Source: Streptomyces eurythermus
Lineage (GTDB): Bacteria; Actinomycetota; Actinomycetes; Streptomycetales; Streptomycetaceae
Reading direction: 5' to 3'
DNA: 64,000 nt
NCBI RefSeq assembly: GCF_014649115.1
Contig: NZ_BMSK01000006.1
Span: 287,367-351,366 of the forward strand
In this document: piece by piece, positions 24,773-33,210 of the stretch
Position numbering within the stretch: the first letter of the stretch is position 1
Layout of the letters: each line of letters starts with the position of its first letter
Made by a program: the position numbers and the translations under genes
Notes under the pieces: generated by a model
Databases searched by the model: none
What the model saw: only the letters and a program-made list of their open reading frames with translations
Told to the model about the DNA's origin: nothing

Positions 24773-25762
24773 TTACGCTCGCAAGGGTGATTGGTAGTGC
24801 AGAACGCCGAAAGCCGGGCACTCTCTGTCCTGCTGGAACCGGAAGACGCAGGTGCGGTGGTGCGGCACGCACACGATCCGCGCGGGCGGCGAGAACTCGG
24901 TGAAGCGCAGCGCCGTCAGCCGGACACCCGTGGGCCGGGACAGGGCTCCGTCGCTCGCGAGTGCGGCGGCCTGGCGCGCCGCCTCCAGCAGCACCATCCC
25001 GGGCACGTGGTCGGTGGCGTGGTCGAAGAAGAAGGGATGCCAGGGGTCGGCCGCGTCCACCAGCACCTCCTTCGGGTCCCACCGGTCCCGGCGGCACCGG
25101 CCGCCGCCGCCGGACCCGGCGTGTCCGGGGTCGTCGGCGCAACCGATGACCACGTCCCGGGCATGGGCCACACCGAGCCGTGCCGGGTCGGGCCGGAGCA
25201 GCCCGGCCGACGCCGGGGGCTGGCAGGTGCCCGCGCGCGGCCCGCGCAAGGCGGCATACCGTTCGGGGGAGAGGAACCGGGCACCGCCGCCGGCCCTCGC
25301 GAACACCTTGCCGCCGGCCAGGAACTCCGCGTGCAGCCGCAGTCCGGCGGTGGCCCCGTCGGAACCGGTGCGCAGCCCGGTGACCCGTACCCGGCAGGTG
25401 ACCTGGGTGGCGCCGTGGGAGGCCTGGGGCTGTGCTCCGGGTTCCGTGGTGAAGAAGACGTCGGTGATCAGCATGCGGGTGTCCACCGGAACGCCGAGGT
25501 AGCGCAAAGGGATGAAAATACCCAGCTGCCGTAATGTCTCCACCACCATCAGCGGATGATGTACGGCATGGCCGTCGACCGGAAAGGTGGGATGCGACCG
25601 CGACCAGCAGGCGGCCGCCACGAAACGCGTCGCGTCGACGCGCAGTACGTCGGTGAGCAGAACCTCCGCCACGGACGCCCGGTGGACCAGTTCCCGGGGG
25701 ACCGTGCGGGACCAGCTCAGGTCCCGCGGCTCTTCGACGGTGCCACGGATTCGAGCGTCCAT
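24773..25762 (-). CDS. AfsA/ScbA-type gamma-butyrolactone synthase with a TTA codon
   Basis: 329 residues with two AfsA-type hotdog repeats: first SWSRTVPRELVHRASVAEVL ... SHPTFPVDGHAVHHPLMVVE, second DHVPGMVLLEAARQAAALA. AfsA enzymes condense a beta-ketoacyl chain with dihydroxyacetone phosphate to start A-factor-type signal synthesis. It is divergent from a receptor-like TetR, the classical pair that controls secondary metabolism. One codon, within VVETLRQLG, is TTA (25534-25532), which makes synthesis potentially bldA-dependent. Dihydroxyacetone kinase genes 1 kb away could influence its C3 substrate supply, though that link is speculative. Confidence 0.88.
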   Translation of the reverse strand: MDARIRGTVEEPRDLSWSRTVPRELVHRASVAEVLLTDVLRVDATRFVAAACWSRSHPTFPVDGHAVHHPLMVVETLRQLGIFIPLRYLGVPVDTRMLITDVFFTTEPGAQPQASHGATQVTCRVRVTGLRTGSDGATAGLRLHAEFLAGGKVFARAGGGARFLSPERYAALRGPRAGTCQPPASAGLLRPDPARLGVAHARDVVIGCADDPGHAGSGGGGRCRRDRWDPKEVLVDAADPWHPFFFDHATDHVPGMVLLEAARQAAALASDGALSRPTGVRLTALRFTEFSPPARIVCVPHHRTCVFRFQQDRECPAFGVLHYQSPLRA

Positions 25763-25803
25763 TCCCCCAGCAGACCGCAGTTCGGCGCGTTCCGCACACC
25801 GAC

Positions 25804-25877
25804 TCGACAGTCCGGGCGGGCTCGGGTACTACATTGCCTAGCGGCAGGAAGAGGTACGAGAACCTCGGAAAAAGGTT
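25804..25877 (+). promoter_or_regulatory. Promoter and candidate autoregulatory element of the receptor gene
   Basis: Rightward promoter: TCGACA (25804-25809), a 17-bp spacer and TACTAC (25827-25832), which gives a leader of about 45 bases. An inverted repeat AACCT-N7-AGGTT at 25861-25877 lies between the start site and the receptor start codon, and next to a possible leftward -35 of the AfsA gene. It is a weak candidate for the receptor binding site; the match to described butyrolactone-receptor boxes is only partial. Confidence 0.45.
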
Positions 25878-25884
25878 GCGACGC

Positions 25885-26565
25885 GTGCGAGCGAATCTGA
25901 CACGGCGGGCTCTGCTGGAAACCGCGGCACAATTGTTCGACGAACGGGGTTATGCCGGGACCAGCATCAGCGATATCAGCGCACTTTCCGGGCGCACCAG
26001 CGGCGCCATCTATTTCCATTACGCCAGCAAGGAGAAACTGGCCCTCGCCGTGGTCGAGGAGCACTTCGCGTCCTGGCCGCGCATGATCGAACACCATCGC
26101 TCCACCGGCCGCCCGGCCCTGGAGAAACTGGTGGCGCTGAGCTTCACCGTCGCCCGCGCCTTCCGGGACGACGTCGTCGTACGGGCCGGCTCACGCCTGT
26201 GGATGGAACGCAAGGCCATCGCCGCTCCACTGCCCACGCCCTTCGTCGACTGGATCGAGGTCGTCACCGAACTCCTCGCCGAGGCACGCGCCAACGGCGA
26301 ACTCGCCGCCGGCGTCGATCCGGTGCCCGCCGCGCACAGCGTGGTCTGCGCGTTCTTCGGCCTCCACACCGTCTCCGACGCCCTGGACGGCCGCGAGCAC
26401 ATCGAGCAGCACCTGCACAACCTGTGGCGGCTGCTGCTCACCGCTCTCCAGGCCCACCCGGACCCGGCGGCCCTGCTCGACCGCGTCCACGCCGCCCGGC
26501 CCTCACCCTCCCCGGTGCGGCAGCCGCCGGTCGACGAGGCCGTGCTCACCCGCGCCGAGGCATAG
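25885..26565 (+). CDS. Gamma-butyrolactone-receptor-like TetR regulator
   Basis: 226 residues from GTG 25885, chosen because AAAAAGG lies nine bases upstream and because the TTG at 25834 would fall at or before the predicted transcription start. The DNA-binding domain reads RALLETAAQLFDERGYAGTS, then SGRTSGAIYFHYASKEKLAL, very close to ScbR/ArpA receptors. A Trp in PFVDWIEVVTELLAEARANG occupies the region of the ligand-contacting Trp of true receptors. It is divergent from the AfsA homolog, so it probably represses it and itself until the lactone accumulates. Confidence 0.82.
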   Translation: MRANLTRRALLETAAQLFDERGYAGTSISDISALSGRTSGAIYFHYASKEKLALAVVEEHFASWPRMIEHHRSTGRPALEKLVALSFTVARAFRDDVVVRAGSRLWMERKAIAAPLPTPFVDWIEVVTELLAEARANGELAAGVDPVPAAHSVVCAFFGLHTVSDALDGREHIEQHLHNLWRLLLTALQAHPDPAALLDRVHAARPSPSPVRQPPVDEAVLTRAEA

Positions 26566-26588
26566 CGGTCACGGGAAGCGGGACCCGG

Positions 26589-26619
26589 GAGCGGGGCAGG
26601 CCGGCGGCCTGCCCCGCTC
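26589..26619. terminator. Bidirectional hairpin terminator
   Basis: Perfect 14-bp stem (GAGCGGGGCAGGCC at 26589-26602 pairing with 26606-26619) with a 3-base loop. It lies between the convergent receptor gene and secreted-protein gene, eight bases before the latter stop. Confidence 0.85.
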
Positions 26620-26626
26620 ATCGCCG

Positions 26627-27943
26627 TCAGGCGGACGGGTTGAGGGTCACCGTCGCGGAGTTGTTCCCGCTGTCCGGGTCGAAGGCGAACGACGTGCCGT
26701 ACTCGGGCCGGGCCACGACGCGGCCCGTCGCGTCGGGGACGACCCGGTCGACGCGCAGCTGGAACGGGAAGCTGACGTCCAGGTCGGGCTTGGCCCACAT
26801 CGGCAGGGTGCAGGCGTAGTGGGACGACCCGGCGGCGTTGCAGGTGTCCGGCACGGACGTGGCGGTGGTGCCCTCCGGGAGGTAGAAGTCGATCACGGCG
26901 ACCGGGTCGCCGGAGCTGACATTGCCGACCCAGGCCGGGCCCCCGTTGGTGAAGCGGAAGGCGGCGGTGACGGTGTCCCCGGCCTGGCCGCTCACCCGGG
27001 TGCCGTGCACCGCGAAGTCGGCGGTGTTGCGGGCGGTGATGCTCCAGGCCTGGCCGTTGTCCGAGACGTCGAGGTCGGTGGCGCCGCCGCCGGGCTGCAC
27101 CTCGTAGTCGAACCGCTCGTACAGCGCGTGGCCGGTCACGGCGAGCCGCAGCGGCTCCGGCAGCTCCACCGTGGCGCCGGGCGCTATCTCGGTGTCGAAG
27201 GAGCACGTCACGTACGTCATGGGCGTGTACTCGTTGTCGTCGGTGTCCGGCCCCGTGTAGGTGCACTGGGGGTAACGGGTGGCGACGTCGAGGCCGTAGG
27301 TCGCCCACAGCTTCACGCTGAAGCCGTGGGCCGCCTGGTCACCGGTGTTGGTGACGGAGAACGGCACCGTGAGGGTGGTCCCGGGCGCCACGTCCCGCAC
27401 GCTCTGCAGGGCCTTGACACCCAGGTTCGGGCCGGAGCCGACGGTGACGAAGGTCTCCGCACCCGGGGCGACCATCTTGCCGTCGGGCCCGGTGGCCTCC
27501 GCCGAGTACTCGATCGCGCCCTGTACCGCACCGGCGCCGGCGGCGGCCCGCACCCGCAGCTCGACCTGCGGGGTGTAATCGGTGGGCACGTCCCCGGTGT
27601 CGCACACGGCGACCGTACCGGCGTGGTTCGGCGCGCAGTTGGCGGGCCAGGCCACGTCGACGGCTCCGGCCAGCCCCGAGACGTCGACGGTCAACCGGCC
27701 GTCGGACACGGTGAAGTTGGAGTTGTCGTGGTACAGACCGAGCGCCAGCGACCGGTATTCGCCGGCAGCGCCGTCCGCACCCGCGGTGACCGCCTGCTCG
27801 TACGGCGCCTGGATCCACAGGCGGTCGGTCTGCGCCTCATCGGCGAAGGCGACCCCGCTGCCGAGACCGGCGACCAGCAACGCCCCCACGGCTCCGGCAC
27901 ATGCGCCGCGACGCAGCACACGGCCGACGGAGACAGAACTCAT
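26627..27943 (-). CDS. Secreted protein with CARDB/DUF11-like beta-sandwich repeats
   Basis: 438 residues from ATG 27943, preceded by GGGAG. A signal peptide (RRGACAGAVGALLVAGLGSG, cut near AFA-DEA) is followed by beta-rich domains. Recognisable repeat phrases are PGTTLTVPFSVTNTGDQAAH (about residue 185) and GDTVTAAFRFTNGGPAWVGN (about residue 320), the pattern of DUF11/CARDB-type adhesion or scaffold domains. The C-terminus FDPDSGNNSATVTLNPSA has no sortase motif, so the protein is likely released. No enzymatic motif is seen. Confidence 0.78.
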   Translation of the reverse strand: MSSVSVGRVLRRGACAGAVGALLVAGLGSGVAFADEAQTDRLWIQAPYEQAVTAGADGAAGEYRSLALGLYHDNSNFTVSDGRLTVDVSGLAGAVDVAWPANCAPNHAGTVAVCDTGDVPTDYTPQVELRVRAAAGAGAVQGAIEYSAEATGPDGKMVAPGAETFVTVGSGPNLGVKALQSVRDVAPGTTLTVPFSVTNTGDQAAHGFSVKLWATYGLDVATRYPQCTYTGPDTDDNEYTPMTYVTCSFDTEIAPGATVELPEPLRLAVTGHALYERFDYEVQPGGGATDLDVSDNGQAWSITARNTADFAVHGTRVSGQAGDTVTAAFRFTNGGPAWVGNVSSGDPVAVIDFYLPEGTTATSVPDTCNAAGSSHYACTLPMWAKPDLDVSFPFQLRVDRVVPDATGRVVARPEYGTSFAFDPDSGNNSATVTLNPSA

Positions 27944-28066
27944 GGCATCTCCCACATCGGAAAGAAGTGAAACCCGGCGCGGTGATCCACACCGGACTCC
28001 TCTTGGACGGCCGACCCGGCCGAAAGGTTGTAACTGACCTGCGAAAACTCGACGTTCCCCACCACG

Positions 28067-29332
28067 TCAGGTTCCCAGGCATGCCTCCGGCCCCGACGCG
28101 GCGAGCACACCCAGGCCGCAATAGGCCGCCTTGGGGTGGTACGCGCCCATCACCTCGGCGGTGCGGGCCGCGTCGCTCCCCGCCGGAACCCGCTGGATCG
28201 CCTCGGCGAAGCCCGGCGCGGCCACCATGTTCCGCAGGATCAGCAGGTGCCGGGCGGTCGGTGTGACCGAGGACAGCGGCAGGAAGGTGACCCCGGGCAC
28301 GCGCTCGACGGCCGCCCGCTGTTCCTCCGTACCGACGGCATAGGTGTAGGTGCCGGCAGGGGAGAGACGGGTGTCGAGGTCCGCGCGGCAGCCGGGGTCC
28401 ACCCCGCCGCCGGGCAGCGGGTTGGCGACCACCTCGCCCGGCCCCCACCACAGGTTGTCGCACATCGACCAGTACCGGACCTGGGCACTTCCGGCGGGCC
28501 AGGGCCGGGCGCGGTCCCCGGCGGTCGCGGTGGGCGCCTTGCCGCGGACGACGAGGACCTGTCCGGCGGGCGGCGCGTCGAAGCCGGCGCTCAGATACGC
28601 GTTGTCCGGGTTGGGGTAGAGACCGGCACCGCCCGACCGGGAGAAGACCGGCCGGGCCGGGGTGCCCTCCCCGGCCGAGGACACGGTCCCGGAGGACGCT
28701 GTCCCGGAGGATGCTGTCCCGGAGGGCGCGCCGACGGCCGGAGCGCCGGGGGACAGGGCGCCCGCGCACGTCCCCACCCGGACGCGGTGCCCGTCCTGGA
28801 CGAAGGTGACCTTCGGCAGGCGGAACTTCCCGTGCGGCAGGTAGATCCGGTAGACGACGGTTCCCTCGGCGCCTTCCGGGGTTCCCGCGGGGGCGAGCGG
28901 CAGGGCGTTGGGCCGGCCCGCGGGCGTGTCCGTGACCGTGACGGTGAACTTGCCGCCGGGACGGGCGGGTTCGCGGTACGGGTTGCCGCTGCCCCGGTCC
29001 GCGAGAAGCCGGTGGTCGGTCAGCGCCGACGGGGTTCCGTCCGGAGCGGTGAAGCTGCCGCGGTGGGCGTCGTAGGAGGCGACCGAGGCGTAACGGGCGT
29101 CCGGGAAGCGGCCGTCGAGCCGGATGGCCAGCCCCTTGCGTACGGTGTGACGCAGCAGCCAGTACCGGGCGTTGGTGTCCGGGTAGGCGACGTTGGACGT
29201 CTGGTAACCCAGCGGTTCCCAGGCGCAGGCGGGCACCGCCGGCAGCGGGGCGCCGCTCGGCGCGGCGGCCGCGGGGGCGGTCCCCGACAGGGCGAGCGCG
29301 GTGGCGAGGAGAACGGGCTTCCAGCACTTCAT
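28067..29332 (-). CDS. Secreted protein, DUF1214/DUF1254-like
   Basis: 421 residues; ATG 29332 with GGGAGGG, overlapping the stop of the upstream amidohydrolase gene (TGATG), so translation is coupled. The signal peptide is KPVLLATALALSGTAPAAAA. The mature part (RYWLLRHTVRKGLAIRLDGR, ARYASVASYDAHRG, later TVVYRIYLPHGKF) resembles DUF1214/DUF1254-type proteins found in Streptomyces exoproteomes. A linker with repeated SGTASSGT steps separates the halves. The function is unknown. It is the last gene of an exporter-amidohydrolase operon, so it may act on the same compound outside the cell. Confidence 0.72.
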   Translation of the reverse strand: MKCWKPVLLATALALSGTAPAAAAPSGAPLPAVPACAWEPLGYQTSNVAYPDTNARYWLLRHTVRKGLAIRLDGRFPDARYASVASYDAHRGSFTAPDGTPSALTDHRLLADRGSGNPYREPARPGGKFTVTVTDTPAGRPNALPLAPAGTPEGAEGTVVYRIYLPHGKFRLPKVTFVQDGHRVRVGTCAGALSPGAPAVGAPSGTASSGTASSGTVSSAGEGTPARPVFSRSGGAGLYPNPDNAYLSAGFDAPPAGQVLVVRGKAPTATAGDRARPWPAGSAQVRYWSMCDNLWWGPGEVVANPLPGGGVDPGCRADLDTRLSPAGTYTYAVGTEEQRAAVERVPGVTFLPLSSVTPTARHLLILRNMVAAPGFAEAIQRVPAGSDAARTAEVMGAYHPKAAYCGLGVLAASGPEACLGT

Positions 29333-30612
29333 CAGGCCCTCCCCCCGGGCCGGGGGGACAGCCAGGACGCGGCGGCGGCCAGGAGGTGGCGTATCCCGGC
29401 GGCGACGGCGTGCCGGTCGGAGGGCGCGTAGTGCGGGGAGTGGTTCGTGGCCGTGCCCGGCGGGAGCGTACCGCGTTCCAGCGCGGCCACGGCCGCCTCG
29501 TCGAAGTCCCCAGGATCCGCGCCGCCGAAGTGGAAGAACACCGACGGGCACCCGGCCGCCGCGGCGAACCGGCCGAAGTCCTCGCTGGCCGGGAGCGGAG
29601 CGGGCAGCGTGTGCCCCAGGGCACCCGCGTCGCCCACGGCCGCCAGGACGCGCTCGGTGGCGGCCGGGTCGTTGACCGTCAGGGGGAAGGAGTCGTACGT
29701 CGTGATGTCCGGCGCACGGGTGGCGCCCTGGGCGTCGGCCTCCGCGTCGATGACGCGCCGGATGTCGGCCAGCATCCGCTCGCGGGTCTGCGCGTCGAAC
29801 GTCCTGAGGCTGCACAGCAGTTCGGCGGTGTGCGGGATGACGTTCGGCACGGTCCCGGAGTGCAGGGCCCCGACCGTGAGGAGCGGTGACGGGGACAGCG
29901 GCGCCAGGCGGGCGGACAGGGTCTGCAGGCGCAGCACCACGGACGCCGCCATCACGATCGGATCCACGGCGAGATGGGGGGCGGAGGCGTGCGCGCCCGC
30001 GCCGTACAGGGTGACCCGGAGGCTGTCGGCCGCCGCCATGAGGGGACCGGGCCTGGTCGTCACCACACCGGCGGGCAGCGGGCCCACATGCTGGCCCAGC
30101 ACCACCTCGGGCCGGGGGAAACGGTCGAGGACACCGTCGTCCAGCATGGCCTGCGCGCCATGGCCCACCTCCTCGGCGGGCTGGAAGACGGCCACCGCGG
30201 TCCCGCTCCAGGCGCCGGGGTGCGCGGCGAGCTGCCGGCAGACCCCCAGCAGGGCGGCGACGTGCACGTCATGGCCGCAGGCGTGCATCAGCCCCGGCTC
30301 GACGGAGGCGTACGGGAGCCCGGTCTCCTCCCGCACGGGCAGGGCGTCCATGTCCGCCCGCAGCCAGACCACCGGCCCGGCGCCGTTGCGCAGGACGGAC
30401 ACCACACCGGTCCGGCCGACCCGCTCGGTGGTCTCCCACCCGCCGATGTCCGCCAGTTCCCGGACGGCGGCGGCGGCGGTACGGCGCTCCTGGAAGGCGA
30501 GTTCGGGATGGGCGTGCAGATCGCGGTACACCTCCTCCCAGTGCGGGAGGCGAGCCGCGAGGCCATGGCTCAGGCCGGTCTCAGGCGGAGTGGGCGGCAG
30601 CGGACGTATCAC
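29332..30612 (-). CDS. M20D-family metal-dependent amidohydrolase
   Basis: 426 residues. Metal-binding motifs: WLRADMDALPV, MHACGHDVHVAALLG (Cys-Gly-His-Asp), VFQPAEEVGHGAQAM (Glu pair), HVGPLPAGVV and a C-terminal His in NHSPHYAPS. These features fit the hippurate/N-acyl-amino-acid or IAA-amide hydrolase group, which cleaves N-acyl amino acids using two divalent metals. It has no signal peptide, so it is cytoplasmic. Its start lies inside the 3' end of the MFS gene (32-bp overlap), and a tandem Lrp-type regulator is divergent, together suggesting use of an amino-acid conjugate. Confidence 0.9.
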   Translation of the reverse strand: MIRPLPPTPPETGLSHGLAARLPHWEEVYRDLHAHPELAFQERRTAAAAVRELADIGGWETTERVGRTGVVSVLRNGAGPVVWLRADMDALPVREETGLPYASVEPGLMHACGHDVHVAALLGVCRQLAAHPGAWSGTAVAVFQPAEEVGHGAQAMLDDGVLDRFPRPEVVLGQHVGPLPAGVVTTRPGPLMAAADSLRVTLYGAGAHASAPHLAVDPIVMAASVVLRLQTLSARLAPLSPSPLLTVGALHSGTVPNVIPHTAELLCSLRTFDAQTRERMLADIRRVIDAEADAQGATRAPDITTYDSFPLTVNDPAATERVLAAVGDAGALGHTLPAPLPASEDFGRFAAAAGCPSVFFHFGGADPGDFDEAAVAALERGTLPPGTATNHSPHYAPSDRHAVAAGIRHLLAAAASWLSPRPGGRA

Positions 30613-31840
30613 TGTCGTCCTCCTTCGGGGTGTCGGTGACGACGGCGCGCAGACGCGCCAGGAAACGGGGAGAGGTCTGGGGCACCCGGAGCACGGCGGC
30701 GACGGCGAGCACGGGACCCACGAGCAACGACCAGAACGCGGTGCGGTACGAGAAGGCGTCGACGATGTGACCGAACAGGGTCGGCACGATGATGCCGGAC
30801 AACTGGCCGCCGAAGAGGATGATTCCCGAGGCCGTTCCCGTCAGGCCCGGCGGGAGGCTGCGCAGGGGCACCGAGAAGCACGGCATGTAACACAGGCCGA
30901 CGGCCCCGCTGACGAGCGTGCCGACCACCACGAACTGGGCCGGTGTGGTGGTGAGCGGCAGCAGGACGAGCAGGCCGGCCGCCACGCACATGGCCGGGAC
31001 GACGATCCGCCGGGGGCGCCCCTCGAACCTGTCGCTCAGCCGGCCCCCGATGACGGCGGCGACCGCCGCGAGCAGGGTCGGCGCCAGGGACACCAGCCCC
31101 GCGTCGGCCACGGCCAGACCGCGTTCCTCCATCAGGAAGGAAGCGCTCCAGCTGTTGAGCCCCCACACGACGACGTCGTAGGCGAGGAACATCACCGCGA
31201 AGCCCCAGACGGCCGGCGACCTCAGCAGGGCGGTCGCGGCCCCCTTCGGCTGCCGCAGCGGAGGGCCGGTCTGTCCGGCGGGCAGCGGTCCGGGCAGAGC
31301 ACGCCGGATCGCGACCACCACCAGCAGGCCCAGCACGGACACGGCCGCGAACATCACCCGCCAGTCCCAGTGGGCCAGCAGCAGCCCGCCCAGTACGGCG
31401 GCCAGCAGCCCGCCGACCGCGTTGGAACTCTGGATCCAGCCGTTGGCGGTCAGCCGCTGCTCGGGCACGCTGCGCCGGCTGAGGGTGTCGACGGCCGCGG
31501 CGGGGAACAGGCCCTGGGCCACACCGAAGAGACAGCGGAAGACCACGAGCGCGGCGAACGACCAGGCGACGGCGGTCAGTCCGGTGAAGACCGACCACAG
31601 GACGAGGGCCGCGCACACCACCCGCGCACCGCCGAAGCGCGCGGCGACCAGGCCGGCGGGAATCTGCGTCAGCGCGTAGGTGACGAAGAACGAGGAGAGG
31701 ATCACGCCCCGCTCCGCGTGACCGAGACCGAAGGTGCCGCCGATCGACGGCAGCGCCAGATTGATCACCTGCCGGTCGATGTAGTCGACGGCCCAGGCGG
31801 TGAACAGCAGGACCGCGGTGGTCCGGGTGGTTCTGAGCAA
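30581..31840 (-). CDS. MFS transporter (anion:cation symporter-like)
   Basis: 419 residues from TTG 31840, with GGGAGG just upstream. Twelve helices: the first contains AVDYIDRQVINLALPSIGGT, typical of the ACS branch of the major facilitator family that takes up organic acids; later AAARFGGARVV-like motif A region and GSAVGL-type glycine helices. It is the first gene of a three-gene operon with an M20 amidohydrolase and a secreted protein. By context it may import an N-acyl amino acid or related organic anion. Confidence 0.85.
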   Translation of the reverse strand: MLRTTRTTAVLLFTAWAVDYIDRQVINLALPSIGGTFGLGHAERGVILSSFFVTYALTQIPAGLVAARFGGARVVCAALVLWSVFTGLTAVAWSFAALVVFRCLFGVAQGLFPAAAVDTLSRRSVPEQRLTANGWIQSSNAVGGLLAAVLGGLLLAHWDWRVMFAAVSVLGLLVVVAIRRALPGPLPAGQTGPPLRQPKGAATALLRSPAVWGFAVMFLAYDVVVWGLNSWSASFLMEERGLAVADAGLVSLAPTLLAAVAAVIGGRLSDRFEGRPRRIVVPAMCVAAGLLVLLPLTTTPAQFVVVGTLVSGAVGLCYMPCFSVPLRSLPPGLTGTASGIILFGGQLSGIIVPTLFGHIVDAFSYRTAFWSLLVGPVLAVAAVLRVPQTSPRFLARLRAVVTDTPKEDDSDTSAAAHSA

Positions 31841-32014
31841 GGGGTCCTCCCGCCGTGCGAGGCGACGCTTGGCGGACACCCTGCACCGTCCGCCGCTTCG
31901 CACCGCGCAATCGCAGGATTCCGGCATCTGAGGGGACTTCGCGCTCGAATCCGCCAACCCGGTTATGCGGAAGGGGTCTTCAGCCGGGCCCTCCGCGCTG
32001 ACAGGATGAGACCC

Positions 32015-33082
32015 GTGCCACCCACACACACCACCCTCCCCGACACCCCCGAGGGACTCGACGAGACCGACCTCGCCCTGGTCGAGGCCCTCCAACTGCG
32101 GCCGCGCGCCACCTGGGCGCGGATCGGCTCCGTCATCGGCCTCGACGCCACCACCGCCGCGCGCCGCTGGCGGCGGCTCACCGGCGGCGGCCTGGCCTGG
32201 ATGACGGCCTACCCGGCGCGGCACGCCTCGGTCGTCGGTTACGTCGATCTCGCCTGCGCCCCCGGTGCACTCGACGCGCTGACCACCGAACTGTGCCGCT
32301 GGGGACCGGTGTTCAGCGTGGAACGCACCACGGGCGACCACTCGTTGTTCCTGGGCGTGGCAGCGTACGACCTGCCGTCCCTGGACGACTTCGTCACCGG
32401 GCGGCTGGGGCGGCTGGACGGGGTGCGCTCGGTGCGGCTGAGCATCTGCACCCGGGTGTACCGCGAGGGCAGCGGGTGGCTGGTGCACACGCTCAACGAA
32501 CGCCAGCGCACCCATCTCACCGGCGGCGACAGCCGGACGCGCCCACGGCCCGGCGGCGGACCGCACGAGGGCGACCGCAGGCTCCTGCGCGCGCTCGGCG
32601 CCGACGCCCGCCGCGGCCATGCCGAGCTGGCCCGGGAGTGCGGACTGAGCGAGACGACCGTACGCCGGCGGCTGGCACGCATGATCGCGGGCGGGGAGGT
32701 GTACTTCCGGTGCGACCTCACCCAGCAACTGGCCGGCTGGCCCGTCATCGCCACGTTCCGTATCGCCGTCCCGGGGCCCGGCACCGAAACCGTGGCACAC
32801 GCGCTGGCGGGGCTGCCGGAAACCCGGCTGTGCGCGTCGGTCACCGGGCCGGAGAACCTGCTGCTGTCCGTGTGGCTGCGCTCGCCCGCCGACTGTCTCA
32901 CCCTGGAGGAACGCATCCTGCACCGCCACCCCGGGCTGCGGATCGGCGAGCGGAGCATCACCCTGCACACCGCCAAACGCATGGGCAGACTGCTGGACCG
33001 GTGGGGCCGCGCCCGGGCGCACGTCGCGATCACCGCGGCACCGGAAACGGGGGCCTTGGAGAACGGCCGCGCAATGAACTGA
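32015..33082 (+). CDS. Tandem Lrp/AsnC-type regulator
   Basis: 355 residues from GTG 32015 with AGGA eight bases upstream; ATG 32006 is an alternative with no room for a ribosome site. It carries two Lrp units: HTH 1 (DLALVEALQLRPRATWARIG ... TTAARRWRRL) with a RAM-type sensor, then HTH 2 (DRRLLRALGADARRGHAELA ... TTVRRRLARM) with a second sensor ending near residue 320. Double-Lrp proteins are common actinobacterial variants. It is divergent from the exporter/amidohydrolase operon, so amino-acid-responsive control is likely. Confidence 0.85.
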   Translation: MPPTHTTLPDTPEGLDETDLALVEALQLRPRATWARIGSVIGLDATTAARRWRRLTGGGLAWMTAYPARHASVVGYVDLACAPGALDALTTELCRWGPVFSVERTTGDHSLFLGVAAYDLPSLDDFVTGRLGRLDGVRSVRLSICTRVYREGSGWLVHTLNERQRTHLTGGDSRTRPRPGGGPHEGDRRLLRALGADARRGHAELARECGLSETTVRRRLARMIAGGEVYFRCDLTQQLAGWPVIATFRIAVPGPGTETVAHALAGLPETRLCASVTGPENLLLSVWLRSPADCLTLEERILHRHPGLRIGERSITLHTAKRMGRLLDRWGRARAHVAITAAPETGALENGRAMN

Positions 33083-33156
33083 GGCCACTTGTCGGCTTGC
33101 CGGGAAAGCCCTTTCCTGCCCGATCTCTTGACGTGCACCTGTCGTAACTGGCTGTA

Positions 33157-33170
33157 TGGGAGCGCTCCCA
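33157..33170. promoter_or_regulatory. CebR-type operator before the mannanase gene
   Basis: TGGGAGCGCTCCCA is a perfect 14-bp palindrome identical to the operator of CebR, the cello-oligosaccharide repressor of Streptomyces. It lies 24 bp downstream of TTGACG (33128-33133), a likely -35, and 40 bp before the GTG start. Repression would be lifted by cellobiose-type inducers. Confidence 0.85.
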
Positions 33171-33210
33171 CATGTTTCGGCCTACTTGTTCACCCACTCA
33201 TGGAGTCGCA

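Noticed and set aside
29447..32005. An N-terminal extension of more than 850 residues on the Lrp regulator
   Set aside because: It is antisense to the amidohydrolase and MFS genes and is not protein-like; the regulator begins at 32006 or 32015.
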